A DNA stretch of 64,000 nucleotides from Bostrychus sinensis (GCA_020698575.1 CM036243.1:42313095-42377094); one strand, 5' to 3'. Shown: positions 9,685 to 21,995, counted from the stretch's first letter. Numbers and translations are program-made. Notes: a model not told the origin generated them from the letters alone.

Positions 9685-10671
9685 ACAATAGGAATGTAAC
9701 AGTGTTGGCGATATCGTAATAGCAACATTTATTTATTTTATTTATTAACCTTTATTTAACCAGATAAAAGACCCACTGAGATTAAAGATCTTTTACAAGG
9801 GCGACCTGGCCAAGAGGTCAGCAGCACACGTCACATTTATACCCATCTAACAAATAGACAGATAAAAAAGTCAATAAAAATAAAATTATAAAAAGAAAAG
9901 AAAAAATAAAAATAAAAAAAAACAATACATAAGTCAGACATTTAAAAGTGCAATAGTTAAGAGTCTCTTGATATCGCCGTGGTTTTGTTGCAGTATCAAA
10001 CTGTACTCTCCCCGAGCAAAAATCCATAGTTTTGTTGCAGCAGTGTGGTAAAAAGCAGAGAGAACTACACAGACCATGATCCTTTGCTCCGTTTGAGCCA
10101 ACATGGAGGAGGAAGCCGGTGTTTTTATCATCGTTAGCAGATAAATCAGCGAATATCAAGACTCACGGCTGTTTTCTGTAGCGGAGGATTCAAAAGGTTA
10201 GGAAATAATGCACTAAAGTTACTAAATAAACTGTTTACGTTCTCCCGCTGCGCCGCGACTCGAGGAGCGCACTCCAGGCTCGGACTGGACTCGCGCTGAA
10301 AACTATAAACTACCTCTGGTGTCCAGCAGAGGGAGGCTGTGAGCAGGAGTTTGTGGATGCTGACCCCAGATCAGTGCTGTCTGAGAGACTGCTCTTTGTT
10401 TACAGAGCCTAATGTATAAGAAGGGGAAGTTCCTTATATGGTCATTGCTCCTGGCACCAATTTAAAGCTTTTTGTTGTCCAGATGAAAACTTAGTTCTCT
10501 GTCACACTTTAGAGCAGATAAAACATGAAATATGACAAAAATTACTGCACCAAGGGCTGTGCAGGGCATTTTTATATAATACACGTTGTTATCGTGAGCT
10601 TTTCCACAATATCGCAATAAATACCGTATCGTGAGTTTAATATCGTGAGATTTGGATATCGTTCCATTCCG
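9685..10671. mobile_element. hAT-like miniature element with nested LINE tail
   Basis: The left side (GGAATGTAACAGTG..GATATCG) and right side (ATATCGTTCCATTCC, ending near 10671) form weak inverted ends, with the ATCG-rich interior common in fish hAT miniature elements. From about 9722 a LINE 3' tail in reverse (TTAACCTTTATTTAACC) is inserted. Ends are approximate. Confidence 0.4.
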
Positions 10672-10959
10672 AGTGGACAAGGACAGAAAACAAAGGAGAT
10701 GATGGCAGTGAAAAACAGGCAGACAAAGGTTTTTATTTCCAGGAAGCTGCTGTTGAAGCCAGAGGGCCACAGGACGTCCCGGACTCAGCACAGGAAAAGC
10801 TACACAGAGACGAGCACAAAGACAGGACTGCTTTAGACAAAATAATGCTAACAGGTGATAACTGCGCAGTTATAAACACAGTAAACACACTGACAATATG
10901 TCTGCGCTATCAGCTGCTGCATTATTAGTTTAATAGTTATATTAGATTAAATAAAAATG

Positions 10960-11695
10960 TCACTGAAAATCGTTTTTGAGTGTAATTTGTTAGGCTTAAT
11001 CCAGCGTGTCCAGAAAGTCCAAAAACATCGCTCTGATGAAGCAAGGAAAAAAGCTGAAAGGTACCAATGTATACTGGAACAATCACTTAATCAAGAGAAA
11101 TGCAGATATTGCTAAAAAAAAAAAGCCAGATACTTAAAGAAACAAAACAAAGAATATACATCAGACTGAATGGTTCACTGAAGACGCTAAAGTATTGGTA
11201 ATTAAAGACATCGAGGAACTGAAAAAATATGAATAAAGATAATGTTTGATCAATGAGGATCCTGGACTGTGAGCACTTGAACTGAAATCATCTGAACACT
11301 GATCATGGAAGAGCAATCAGACCCTGATCATCTGTTTTTACCCAACATTAACTGCAGCTACCGCTCTGAAGATGATTATAATCACATGGTTAAGTCTAAA
11401 GCTACATTTTCAATCATTCACTTCAATAACAGAAGCATGTAAATTTCAATGCTATCAAAGAATATTTACATCACTTTGTGCAGCCATTTAGTACGAATGC
11501 ACTTTCTGAGACATGGTTTAATGATGACAAGGTGTGGAGTTTGAGTTAAAGGACTATCATCTAAATTATGCAAATAGAATAAATAAATCTGGAGGAGGAG
11601 CTGCTTTATATGTTCATAAAAACTTCACATTTAAAGTAATTGGAAATATGACATTAGCAATAAATGATATACTTGAATGTGTGTCACCTGTGCAC
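10960..11695 (+). mobile_element. LINE fragment: endonuclease domain
   Basis: The + strand from about 11400 reads SIIHFNNRSM, then NAIKEYLHHFVQPFSTNALS and ETWFND. After one frame break it continues KDYHLNYANRINKSGGGAAL and YVHKNF. This is the APE-type endonuclease region of teleost LINEs; the SETW and GGG.A.YV motifs are plain. A stop and indels make it dead. It ends abruptly near 11690, where a different C/T-rich sequence begins. Confidence 0.75.
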
Positions 11696-11900
11696 CGCTC
11701 TCTCTCTGCTCTGGCTTCCTCTTCCCGGCTCCGCGCTCGTGCACGCTCGCGCTCGTGAGCACCGGCGGTTCCACCTGCCGTGCCGCCGGCCCACTCCGGG
11801 CCTGTGTAGCTCTTTTTTTTTTAGCTTTAGCTTCTGTTTGACCTGGGGAGAGCGGCTGTCCTGTTTTGTTGAGGGCTTAGTTTGGGGTTGTTTTGCGTTC

Positions 11901-12297
11901 GGGCAGGGGTAGGGCAGGGGGAGGGCAGGGGTAGGGCAGGGGGAGGGCAGGGGTAGGGCAGGGGTAGGGCAGGGGTAGGGCAGGGGTAGGGCAGGGGGAG
12001 GGCAGGGGTAGGGCAGGGGGAGGGCAGGGGGAGGGCAGGGGTAGGGCAGGGGTAGGGCAGGGGGAGGGCAGGGGGAGGGCAGGGGTAGGGCAGGGGGAGG
12101 GCAGGGGGAGGGCAGGGGTAGGGCAGGGGGAGGGCAGGGGGAGGGCAGGGGTAGGGCAGGGGGAGGGCAGGGGGAGGGCAGGGGGAGGGCAGGGGTAGGG
12201 CAGGGGGAGGGCAGGGGTAGGGCAGGGGTAGGGCAGGGGTAGGGCAGGGGGAGGGCAGGGGTAGGGCAGGGGGAGGGCAGGGGGAGGGCAGGGGTAG
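11901..12297. repeat. G-rich 11-bp minisatellite
   Basis: About 36 units of GGCAGGGGTAG / GGCAGGGGGAG. The + strand carries a run of at least three or four G every few bases, so it could form many G-quadruplexes. The minus-strand proline/leucine-rich open frame across it is a repeat product. Confidence 0.95.
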
Positions 12298-12895
12298 CCT
12301 TATGTTTTGTTGGGCCGGCTTCCCAGCGTCCACCTTTCTTTTGTTACTTTGGGCGCGGGGGTTTTGTTTGAGGGGTTTTGTTTAACTAAAGAAGAACTAA
12401 AACACAACACAATCAAGAAAAAAACAAGTCAAATAAATAAAACAAACCTTTGACTTAAAACCCTTTTGACTCCGTGTCCTCTTTAAATCTGTTCACCTCA
12501 TGGGTCGTAACAGAGATAATCATCATCATCCTCATGAGAGAGCTGTGTCCTCTGTCCACCTTATCCAGGTCTCTACAGCTGTTGTTTACATGTGTAGTCT
12601 ACATTTACACCACAAGGGGGAGCCGTATGTTTACATTAATTTATTTTAAAATTATAAACTTGAGTCTGTTGTGTCGCTGTAAAGTAATACCAGTATGTTT
12701 CAGATACATTTTCAAACTACAAGAATAATTTCATAATTATCGGGATAATATCGGGATTATCGTGGCCATAATCGTGACATAAAATTCTATTATCGTCCCA
12801 CGGCTAATTAATACTAATAATAGTTTACTTTTTAAATTTTGACAGTAAAGGTAAGGTCTTTGTTGAGAATTATTTTTGCTTACCCTGAGCAGCCG

Positions 12896-12969
12896 TTAGC
12901 ATGTTGTTAGCATGTTGTTAGCATGTTGTTAGCATGCTGTTAGCATGTTGTTAGCATGTTGTTAGCATG
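12896..12969. repeat. 11-bp tandem repeat TTAGCATGTTG
   Basis: Nearly seven units, one with a T-to-C change. An isolated TTAGCATG copy recurs near 14353. Confidence 0.9.
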
Positions 12970-14543
12970 AGAACTTCTCTCTCAGAGATACTACTTTTGG
13001 AATAATGGGGATTTTGTGCACAGAAAAAAGAGCCTTTCTTTTTTAAGACTGGTGGAACAGGAACATAAATGTAGTAGCTCAGATGCCAGAGTTATGATGA
13101 ATTTATTATAAAGTCTGATTTTCCGGTAGCTTATAATGAAATGCCTTTCCAGTGGGTGTTGTAAATTTATGCAGAGGTTTTTCATCTCAGCAAAGTGTGT
13201 CTGTTATTAACCTGATTAATACGTATTGTTGAAAAATATGTTTTGGGATGCACAGAAATAACCGAGCTGTAAGAAAACTATTTCAAATTGGGCTAAACAT
13301 ATGTGTAATATCCCTTATTACTCAAAAATATATAAGTCATAAAGTTAGGGAAATCTCTTAAAAAATTCTACATAAAATGTATCCGGTAAGGCACTTCATG
13401 AAAAAAATGAAACATGATATTGATACCAGCTGCTTTTTTTGTTGTGTGCAACCTGAAATGTGCCGAACCTTTCCTGGCACTGTGATTCCACAAAAATATG
13501 ATGGAAGGAATTAGTTCAATTTACTGTGGAAAAGCTAAATATGAACAAAATGAATGAATTAAATATGAATTTTAAGTCATTTTATACTCATGTCATTTTT
13601 GGTCATTTTGATACAAGGAAAAAGAAAAAGATAAGGCATATATTATAAATCTTTTGCTCTTTTTGGCAAAGTTCCACATATTTAAATGTACATTTGCTGG
13701 CCATAAGCCTCTTTTTTCAGTATTTTATAGTGAATTTGAACTTAATATATAAACTGTTGCCCAGTTGGACAATGTGAAAGCTCTGAAAACTATAAGTGTG
13801 AGTTAAAAATATGGTATTGGTTCAAAGTATTGTGTGACTCATGTAGAACTGCAACAGCTAACCAGACTGACTGATTATGGTGATTACTGAAATGATCATT
13901 TATTGATTTGGTGGGGGTTTGATCCTTGTGCTTTGCTCGTGGATGCGCTGAGAGGATGGCAATGTGCATATTGTGTTTCTGACAATATTGTTGAGTGTCC
14001 ATATGCTCCAATATCCAATTATCCAAATTTATTTATTCATTTTTTAATGGGAACTACAAAGTACCTCAGGTTTTGCTTGTGCTTCGATTGACCAAGACAG
14101 TGATTAACATCCCTACATTTATGTTCAGCTGTTTATATCATTTAAATGTATTTTCTTTTTTATTTATTCATTGTATTAATTGTTTTTTTTTTTGTTTTTT
14201 TGTTATACTACTATCTGTTGTGCTTTATTTTAACTATAATATTAGTAACGACGTGTAATGTAATGACGTGTAACAATTCGTGTTTATGTTCATCACCTCT
14301 GTGTTAATGTGTTAATCACTGTTAAATAAAAAAAATAAAATAAATAAAACGTTGTTAGCATGTCATTAGCCTTGGGCTAGTTAGCTTCGTCGGCCGCCTC
14401 GAGCTGAGTGGGCCACGGAGGTTCAGGTACAGCAAAGCTACTCCCTCAGTGATGTCCTCCACAGAAGGAGTCAAAAAATCCAGGATGGGGTGGCTCTGAA
14501 GTCAGAACACAGGACATGCTGCCTCTGTGTGTTCCATCTCTAT
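12970..14543. other. Intergenic spacer before gene B, no gene seen
   Basis: AT-rich sequence with no coding signal. 14050-14350 has the look of a LINE 3'UTR ending in TTAAATAAAAAAAATAAAAT. 12727-12810 looks like the end of a hAT-like miniature element (TATCGTCCCACGGCTA). Confidence 0.4.
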
Positions 14544-14688
14544 GGGCTTTTCCCTGTGTTTTTAAACAGGCAGCTGTCAGGACGCCCGCAGTGAACTCGT
14601 GAGGACCCCTGTGTGATTAGCTCCTGTGCTAACTGTGTGACAAACAGCCCCAAAGCGGAGCCTTAAAGTGAACAGAGCGCAGTGAAAC
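14544..14688 (+). promoter_or_regulatory. Promoter/5'UTR block of gene B (MAEV-type copy 2)
   Basis: Matches the other five blocks from GGGCTTTTCCCTGTG to the ATG. Homology on the 5' side starts later here than at genes A, C, D and E (no GAGCT), so the breakpoint is near 14543. Confidence 0.6.
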
Positions 14689-14750
14689 ATGGCAGAAGTG
14701 AAGCTGAAGGAGGAGACGGAGCTGTGGGATCCCGCGGAGCACAACAACAG
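14689..14750 (+). CDS. ZNF gene B, first coding exon (MAEVKLKEE type)
   Basis: Identical 62-nt phase-2 exon. The intron differs from the other copies right after GTCAGACACAG, which is duplicated, and lacks the CTCF-like motif. It joins 16445, where AG+G gives Arg and leads to VEPPRIKEEPEE. Confidence 0.75.
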
Positions 14751-15136
14751 GTCAGACACAGGTCAGACACAGACACCGCGCGCCTCCGGACTCACATTTA
14801 GTCTTTTCTTTGAGCTCACAGTGAATGGAAGTCGCAGCCAGATGTTTCCTGCTTGTGTTAAACTCTGCTTTCCCTGTAAGATGCTCTGGAGTCTCTGCCT
14901 CCGGGTCTGGGCCCTCAGTCCGGGGCCCTCAGTTCGGTCTGAGTCCAGCCTCTCCTCTCTTGTGCGTCGCTGAGGCTGTTGTCAAAGTCTGTGATCGAAC
15001 CCTCAACCACACGAGTGCCCTTTTATTTATTTATTTCCACACAAAGTCACAATTTGAGCATTAGGAAGCAGTTTCTTTGATCCAGTTTAGTTTTGACCAG
15101 AAAATGGACTCCAAGAAGCGACTAAAGCTTGTGAGA

Positions 15137-15862
15137 TGGACACACAAATATACAACATTCAACACACAAATATACAACATTCAACACACAAATATACAAC
15201 ATTCAACACACAAATATACAACATTCAACACACAAATATACAACATTCAACACACAAATATACAACATTCAACACACAAATATACAACATTCAACACACA
15301 AATATACAACATTCAACACACAAATATACAACATTCAACACACAAATATACAACATTCAACACACAAATATACAACATTCAACACACACAAATATACAAC
15401 ATTCAACACACAAATATACAACATTCAACACACAAATATACAACATTCAACACACAAATATACAACATTCAACACACACAAATATACAACATTCAACACA
15501 CAAATATACAACATAACACACAAATATACAACATTCAACACACAAATATACAACATTCAACACACAAATATACAACATTCAACACACACAAATATACAAC
15601 ATTCAACACACAAATATACAACATAACACACAAATATACAACATAACACACAAATATACAACATTCAACACACAAATATACAACATTCAACACACACAAA
15701 TATACAACATTCAACACACACAAATATACAACATTCAACACACAAATATACAACATAACACACAAATATACAACATTCAACACACAAATATACAACATTC
15801 AACACACACAAATATACAACATTCAACACAAATATACAACATTCAACACACAAATATACAAA
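15137..15862. repeat. 22-bp minisatellite, array 1 (intron 1 of gene B)
   Basis: About 33 units of AACACACAAATATACAACATTC, with 24-bp variants (extra AC) and shortened ones (lacking ATTC). Because 22 is not a multiple of three, the three forward frames interconvert and stay open, giving long THKYTTFN-type open frames that are not genes. The flanks (about 15030-15136 and 15863-15910) recur around the array at 18955-19594. Confidence 0.95.
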
Positions 15863-16444
15863 AGTACACTATTACATCGTGCTCTTTTGTGGCCTTTTTT
15901 GTTATTATTTCATCAATAACATTTCTACTATTCCCAACACTGGTTACCATTGTATTATTATTTTACATTTTTATAATTATTTGGATTTTTATTATTATTA
16001 TTATTACTTTATTACAATCTTCACAAATAACATGATGAAAGTAGAGTAACAACTAAGATTTGGCCAACACAAAATACAGTAATCATCAAAACTAATTAAA
16101 GACAAAATAGTCCTTGAGTTACGGTGGGTCTCACCATATGACGGAGATACAAAACAGGAGTTTTATAAAAACACGTACAATATAAACAGGGAGTACAACG
16201 GTCTGCACACTCAGGCACCTGTACACAAAAAGAGCGCCTGTTTATGCCCTGTAACAGTCAGAGCTGTGATTCTTCCATACACGCGTTCTTTACTTCAACA
16301 GCGGCGCTTTCAGATGAACAGAAGCTCGCTCGTCCCGTCCTGGGGGATTAGGTTTTTATAAATCTGTATAACTCTGGGTTTAACATCAACAGGAACAAGG
16401 CAGAAGGTAAAAGAATCACTAACGCCGTGTTTGTCTCTGTCCAG
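15863..16444. other. Rest of intron 1 of gene B, no gene seen
   Basis: Contains AT-rich sequence with ATT repeats (about 15986-16010). The acceptor TTTGTCTCTGTCCAG ends at 16444. Confidence 0.5.
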
Positions 16445-17954
16445 GGTGGAGCCGCCCCGCATTAAAGAGGAGCCAGAGGAGCTGCAGCTGCAGGAGCTCC
16501 CCTTCTTCGCTCCTGTCTGCGTGAAAACTGAAGATGATGAAGACAAGTCCTCTGTGCTTCATCAAAGACCAACTGAGGAGAACAGAGAGGAAACTAATGG
16601 AGAGGACTGTGGAGCAGAAGCAGGCTGCAGCTCAGATCCACTCACACAGTTACACTCAGATAGTGAGGAGCACACTGACAGCTCTTCTGACACCGACCAC
16701 TCAGAAGACTATAGTCAAGAACAGGCTCCGGCAAAAAGAAGCTACGCAATGATCAGTCCTGACTCCTCTGTGACTGACAGACCTTACAGCTGCTCAGACT
16801 GTGGGAAGGGATTTATAAGGTACCAAGAGTTACAAAGACACAGGTCAGTTCACACAGAAGAGAGGCCTTTCAAATGTTCAGTTTGTGAGAAAGGTTTCAA
16901 GCAAAAAGCTGATTTTACTCGACATCTAAAACATCTCCATCGCATCTGTCCAGTTTGTAAGAAACATATTAAAAACAAGATTAAACTGAGAGAACATATC
17001 AGGACTCATGTAGAGGACGACTCCTCTGCGACTGATGCGGGAGCAGCCGCCAAATCAAACTGGTGCTCTGAGTGCGGAAAGGGATTTGTGAGAAACCAAG
17101 AATTGCAGAGACACATGTTAGTTCACACAGAAGAGAGGCCTCACAGGTGTTCAGTCTGTGGGAAAAGTTTCAAACAAAAGTGTGATCTTGTTAAACATCA
17201 GAGAATTCACACTGGAGAGAAACCTCACAAATGTCCCTTTTGTGAGAAAGGCTTTACGGAAAAAGGTCACCTTAAAACACACGTGAGAATCCACACAGGA
17301 GAGCAGCCTTTTGTTTGTTCACTTTGTGAGAAAGGTTTTCAACGGAAATCCAAGCTTACTGAACATCTGCAACATCTCCATCACATCTGTCCAGTTTGTA
17401 AGGAACGTTTTACTGACAACACTGCTCTAAAGGAACATATGAAGACTCATGTAGAGGACGGAACTGTAGCCCAGTCTTCAGTGATAAAACCCAACTCCTC
17501 TGCTGCTGATGCAGGAGAAAACTCCAAACCATACAGGTGCTCAGAGTGTGGGAAGGGGTTTAGGTGGACTTCAGTTTTACAGATCCACATGTTAGTTCAC
17601 ACAGGAGAACGGTCTTTCAAATGTTCAGTTTGTGAGAAAAGTTTCAAACAGAAAGCCAGTCTAGTTACTCATCAGAGAATTCACACTGGGGAGAAACCTT
17701 TCAAATGTTCAGTTTGTGAGAAATGTTTCACGGAAAAAGGGAGTCTTAAAACGCACATGAGAACTCACACGGGAGAGAAACCTTTTGTTTGTCCAGTTTG
17801 TGAGAAAAGTTTTGGGCAAAAAATTCAACTTAAAAACCACGAGAAAGTTCACACTGGATTGAAACCTTACACATGTTCCATTTGTGAGAAAAGTTTCCAA
17901 GAAAAACGCAATCTTCTTAAACATCAGAGAAATAAACATTATTTTTTTCAATAA
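16445..17954 (+). CDS. ZNF gene B, last exon: 13-finger C2H2 protein
   Basis: With exon 1 this gives 523 residues. The N-terminal part VEPPRIKEEPEELQLQELPF then VCVKTEDDED runs into the cluster-wide near-identical acidic block (about 16518-16770). Thirteen fingers follow in groups separated by THVEDDSSATDAG-type spacers. Fingers 2-3 and 7-8 are joined without the usual linker (HLKHLHRICPVC, HLQHLHHICPVC). The last finger ends HQRNKHYFFQ. Beyond the stop, finger-like sequence continues in broken form (GGTTTTATAAAGAAGTGTAA-like), interrupted by a miniature transposon. The protein therefore seems shortened compared with its ancestor. Expected role: nuclear DNA-binding regulator. Confidence 0.9.
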
Positions 17955-17978
17955 GAATGATTTTATAAAGAAGTGTAA

Positions 17979-18766
17979 TGCTACGTTCACACCAGACGTG
18001 TTTGAGGCATCTGGTTTACATGAAGTCTATGGCGTCTGGACGTCCTGCGGCACGACTCCAGCGTCCAGCGCGGTGCGACTTGAGCGCTGACGCGTAAATC
18101 GAGCGTCTGACGCTCCAGACGCCTGAGTTGAAAAATCTGAACTTTGGCGAATATTCGCTGCTCCTGCAGTGATGTGGGAGGAAGCAGAGATCCATTAAAA
18201 CAATCACAGTGGACTCATCGAGGCTTCAGTGTGAACCTGGAGCTAAGCTACAGCAGCTCTGCTACTTTTATAAAGACAGCAGTCACAAAGACAGGAACAA
18301 GATATAAAGGGACCTTAGCTTTAGCCTGAGCTGAGCTCGGTGGATTAGCAGCTAATGCTCTCTGCTGAACAACAGGGAAAACAGAGTCTGTGTACTGAGT
18401 GCTAGCCTATAACCCGATAAAACCACTAGCGACCGCTATTAAACAAGAAATAACTCCTCCCTGTCTCCGCTGTGCTGCTGGGGCTGAGTGTATAAATACT
18501 GCAGTAGTGTCCTGGGGACATGTCCTCGCAGGGACACAGGACACAGGTGAGCAAACCGGCCTCAGTTGGAATTAGCCCTGAAGCAGCAGCCATTACCTTG
18601 GCACAGCAGACTCCTCCCATGACGCAAATTTGCATCTGAACACATTTGTTTTGACGCATGAACAGAGCAATTTGGACGCACGAATAAAGCGTCTGACTTC
18701 AAAATGTTCAAGCGTCCAACTGGACGCGAATTTGAGACCTCAGACGTGTCCGGTGTGAGCGCAGCA
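17979..18766. mobile_element. Harbinger-like miniature element with TAA target duplication
   Basis: Ends are inverted: TGCTACGTTCACACCAGACG on the left against TGCTGCGCTCACACCGGAC on the right, read in reverse. TAA flanks it on both sides (17976-17978 and 18767-18769). A 3-bp TWA duplication is the hallmark of PIF/Harbinger elements. No transposase is visible in its 788 bp. It sits 24 bases after the stop of gene B, within a dead finger. Confidence 0.75.
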
Positions 18767-18862
18767 TAACTGTCCATCTGAGAACACAGAGGTCAAACTT
18801 TAGACCTAATCCTGACTCTAAACCTTACAGGTGTTCTGATTGTGGGAATAGGTTCATTTCAT
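18767..18862 (+). pseudogene. Dead finger sequence downstream of gene B
   Basis: CTGTCCATCTGAGAACAC looks like the end of a finger helix (HLRTH) with a frame break. AATCCTGACTCTAAACC then reads NPDSKPYRCSDCGNRF before the finger is cut by the duplicated minisatellite flank at about 18860. It pairs with 17955-17978 across the miniature element. Confidence 0.6.
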
Positions 18863-19680
18863 TTCCACACAAAGTCACATATTGAGCATTAGATCCAGTT
18901 TAGATTTGACCAGTGTGAAAAAATGGACTCCAAGAAGCGACTAAAGCTTGTGAGATGGACACACAAATATACAACATTCAACACACAAATATACAACATT
19001 CAACACACACAAATATACAACATTCAACACACAAATATACAACATTCAACACACAAATATACAACATTCAACACACACAAATATACAACATTCAACACAC
19101 AAATATACAACATTCAACACACAAATATACAACATTCAACACACAAATATACAACATTCAACACACACAAATATACAACATTCAACACACACAAATATAC
19201 AACATTCAACACACAAATATACAACATTCAACACACACAAATATACAACATTCAACACACAAATATACAACATTCAACACACAAATATACAACATTCAAC
19301 ACACAAATATACAACATTCAACACACAAATATACAACATTCAACACACAAATATACAACATTCAACACACACAAATATACAACATTCAACACACACAAAT
19401 ATACAACATTCAACACACACAAATATACAACATTCAACACACACAAATATACAACATTCAACACACACAAATATACAACATTCAACACACAAATATACAA
19501 CATTCAACACACAAATATACAACATTCAACACACACAAATATACAACATTCAACACACACAAATATACAACATTCAACACACACAAATATACAAAAGTAC
19601 ACTATTACATCGTGCTCTTTTGTGGCCTTTATTGTTGTTATTATTTCATCAGTATCATTTCTACTATTCCCAACAGTTTT
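18863..19680. repeat. Duplicated 22-bp minisatellite, array 2, with flanks
   Basis: The array proper is 18955-19594, about 28 units of AACACACAAATATACAACATTC, with more 24-bp variants than array 1. The left flank (GGACTCCAAGAAGCGACTAA) and right flank (AAAAGTACACTATTACATCG) match array 1, so this is a copy of a segment of about 0.8 kb from intron 1 of gene B. Confidence 0.9.
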
Positions 19681-19689
19681 ACACTGGTT

Positions 19690-20822
19690 ACTGGTTTCAG
19701 ATTTACAGAAACTATTCAGAGGCCTATTGCTGGAAGCCGCAGAACAAACTCAGAGTTGTGGAGTAACTTCTGGGTTTATAAAACCAAACAAATCCAAGCT
19801 GAGTAACTCTGGGTTCATGTGTTACTGAAGCTGGTTCTGAACTTTCTCTGTTAACTCAGAGTTAAACCCTCAACCTCTGATCAGACACTGGCACAGTTCA
19901 GCCAATAGGGAAGGGGGCATCGAAGATAAAACTGCTTCAGATATGAAACGCATAACTTCCTCCTGTTTCATGAGTTTAAGTAAAGCCTTTAGCCGATAAA
20001 AGTCGATCATTAAACAAATAATTTTACTTAAAAAAGGCAAGGCAAGATTATTTGTACAACACAATTCATGCACAGAGAAAATCAAAGTGCTGCACAGAAA
20101 GAAAGACAAGTGAAAAATGCATAGATAAGAATTACAAATAAAACAGTAAAACCAAATTTAAAAAAATTATAATTAAGAATCTATTTAAAATTAAATTAAG
20201 AGAAGAGTGCAGATAAAACACTTTCAGTTGTCATATGCACAGCTAAAAAGAACAGTTTTAAGTCTGGACTTGAACATTGTCAGAGCAGAGGCCTGGCTAA
20301 CATCGTCAGGAGACTGCTCCAGAGTTTAGTCCTGACTCTGGGACCAACAGAGACCTGTCCCCGAGGTCCTCAGAGTCCCAGCAGAGACCTGTCCCTGAGG
20401 TCCTCAGAGTCCCAGCAGAGACCTGTCCCTGAGGTCCTCAGAGTCCCAGCAGAGACCTGTCCCTGAGGTCCTCAGAGTCCCAGATGGTTCATATGGGATC
20501 ATGTCAGATGTAGTTTGGTGCTAACACTGAAACGTACGCTTCGACTCTTTCTGTTAATGTGAAAAAAAAATTGAGGCCCAGAACTGAAGGTTAGGAGATG
20601 TGTCACATGTCATTTTGCTCACGGCTGATTGGTCCGTGTTGGTTTCTCCGTCTCTAAACCGGACCCGACCCCGCTCCAGAGTCCGGTCTCTAAACCGGAC
20701 CTGTGTGGAGTCTGTTACCATGACAACTAACACTGCTCGGAACCAAAACTCTGAGTTTCCTCAAAGTGAACCTGAACTAAAACTAAACCAGGTTCTAGCA
20801 ATAGGTCTCTGGTTTTCAGTTT
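19690..20822. mobile_element. Inverted-end DNA element with nested repeats
   Basis: The left side CAGAGGCCTATTGCTGGAA is inverted on the right as TTCTAGCAATAGGTCTCTG (around 20790-20812). The inner parts (AACTCAGAGTTAAACCC; AAACTCTGAGTTTCC) are also mirror-like, as in common fish miniature elements. A LINE/SINE-type tail (AAGGCAAGGCAAGATTATTT, about 20033-20335) and a 34-bp tandem repeat are nested in it. Confidence 0.5.
20345..20483. repeat. 34-bp tandem repeat, four units
   Basis: AGCAGAGACCTGTCCCTGAG plus GTCCTCAGAGTCCC repeated four times with one or two changes in the first unit. Confidence 0.9.
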
Positions 20823-20835
20823 GAAATGTTTCAGG

Positions 20836-20986
20836 TGGAGAATTTATTTAACTGTCCATATTAGAATATACACAGGGGAAAACCCTTACATGTGTTCAGT
20901 TTGTGAGAAGGCTTTTAGAAAATATGTAACTTTGAAAAATCAAATGAAAACACATGGATTAGCTCAGTCTGCTGTTCAAGTGTGAA
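20836..20986 (+). pseudogene. C2H2 finger relic
   Basis: Reads RIYTGENPYMCSVCEKAFRK then YVTLKNQMKTHGLAQ before a stop. Both cysteines and the last histidine remain, but the first zinc-binding histidine is Gln (KNQMKTH). It is an isolated decayed finger with no gene body. Confidence 0.7.
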
Positions 20987-21837
20987 ATATAGAGACAGGT
21001 GTTGTCTGTTTATAAAAACATACTGTGTTTTATTCTTTATTTTAGCCTTTATGCTAATGTTTACCACAGGTCCTTAACAAAACAATGTTTTTTTTGTCTT
21101 TTCTTTTTTGGTAGGTTTCCTCCTGGAGCTCAGGTTTACCCTACCACTGTGTATTTACTCTAGTTTCTGCTGTAAGCATGCGCACATGCACGCGTATGGT
21201 CTGCCTGCGTGTGTGTGTGCATGTGTGTATAAACCTAATTGGATGAAATGATAAGAGATTATTGATTATTGTGTGCACGCAGCTTGTGTACGCAGTCGTT
21301 GGTGATCACATGAGGAATGGGCGCAGGAGTTTATAAGTTTGTACTTCATCCTATTCCTTTTTGGGCAATATTCCAAAGGGATTCTTTTGTTGTTGGTAAA
21401 CTGAGAACTACATGTATCTGCCCAAACAAACTCAAATAAATAAATAACACTAAAACCATGTACAACAGGTCCTCGCTGTTAATCTCAGTGGGACTTTCCT
21501 GGTTAAATAAAGGTCAGATAAATAAAGAATAATGTCCTCTGTCATCATTCAAAACAAAAACACTAAACCACTGGGTTTTCCTGGTCATCTGGGTTTATCC
21601 TAACCCTAACCTCTGGAAACATCTCCTGTGAGTTTTATCTGAGTTTGAATATTGTTTTATTGTTTTATTAGGATCCCCATTAGCTGCCCATTTAATGGCC
21701 GCTAGTCTTCCTCACACAAAATATATGAACACATGAATGAATAAAGCTCCAGTGGTAAGTTTGTAAAATGTTCAAAGGCCAGGAGCTGAGAGCTTTGGTG
21801 TGGAAAGAGTTTTAGGTGAAATACAGATTTAATGAGA
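20987..21837. other. Intergenic spacer B-C, LINE debris
   Basis: Contains CA/TG-rich sequence (21175-21235), a LINE-UTR-like stretch ending CTCAAATAAATAAATAACAC near 21450, a TTAAATAAAGG tail near 21505, and a LINE tail of type TTTATTAGGATCCCCATTAG near 21663. No gene is seen. Confidence 0.4.
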
Positions 21838-21995
21838 CGCATGTCTCACAGGAGAGCGGCCTTACAGGTGTTCAGTTTGTGAGAAAGCTTTTATAGAAAA
21901 GTGTAATCTTAAAACACATAGAGAACTCTCACAGGAGAGAGACCTTACATCTGTTCAGTTTGTGACAAAGGTTTGAGCCTAGAAAGAAGTGGCTT
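21838..21995 (+). pseudogene. C2H2 finger relic
   Basis: TGERPYRCSVCEKAFIEKCN then LKTHREL, after which a lost base shifts the frame (ACACATAGAGAACTCTCAC). The next finger start (CTTACATCTGTTCAGTTTGT) is out of frame. The second half recurs near 51907. Confidence 0.7.

Noticed and set aside
11827..12333. Proline/leucine-rich minus-strand frame
   Set aside because: Reverse strand of the G-rich 11-bp array; no other coding evidence.
15077..15646. Long open frame of THKYTTFNTQIYNIQ repeats (also 18923-19828, 301 codons with an ATG)
   Set aside because: Kept open only because a 22-bp repeat cycles through three stop-free frames; all three forward frames are open together.
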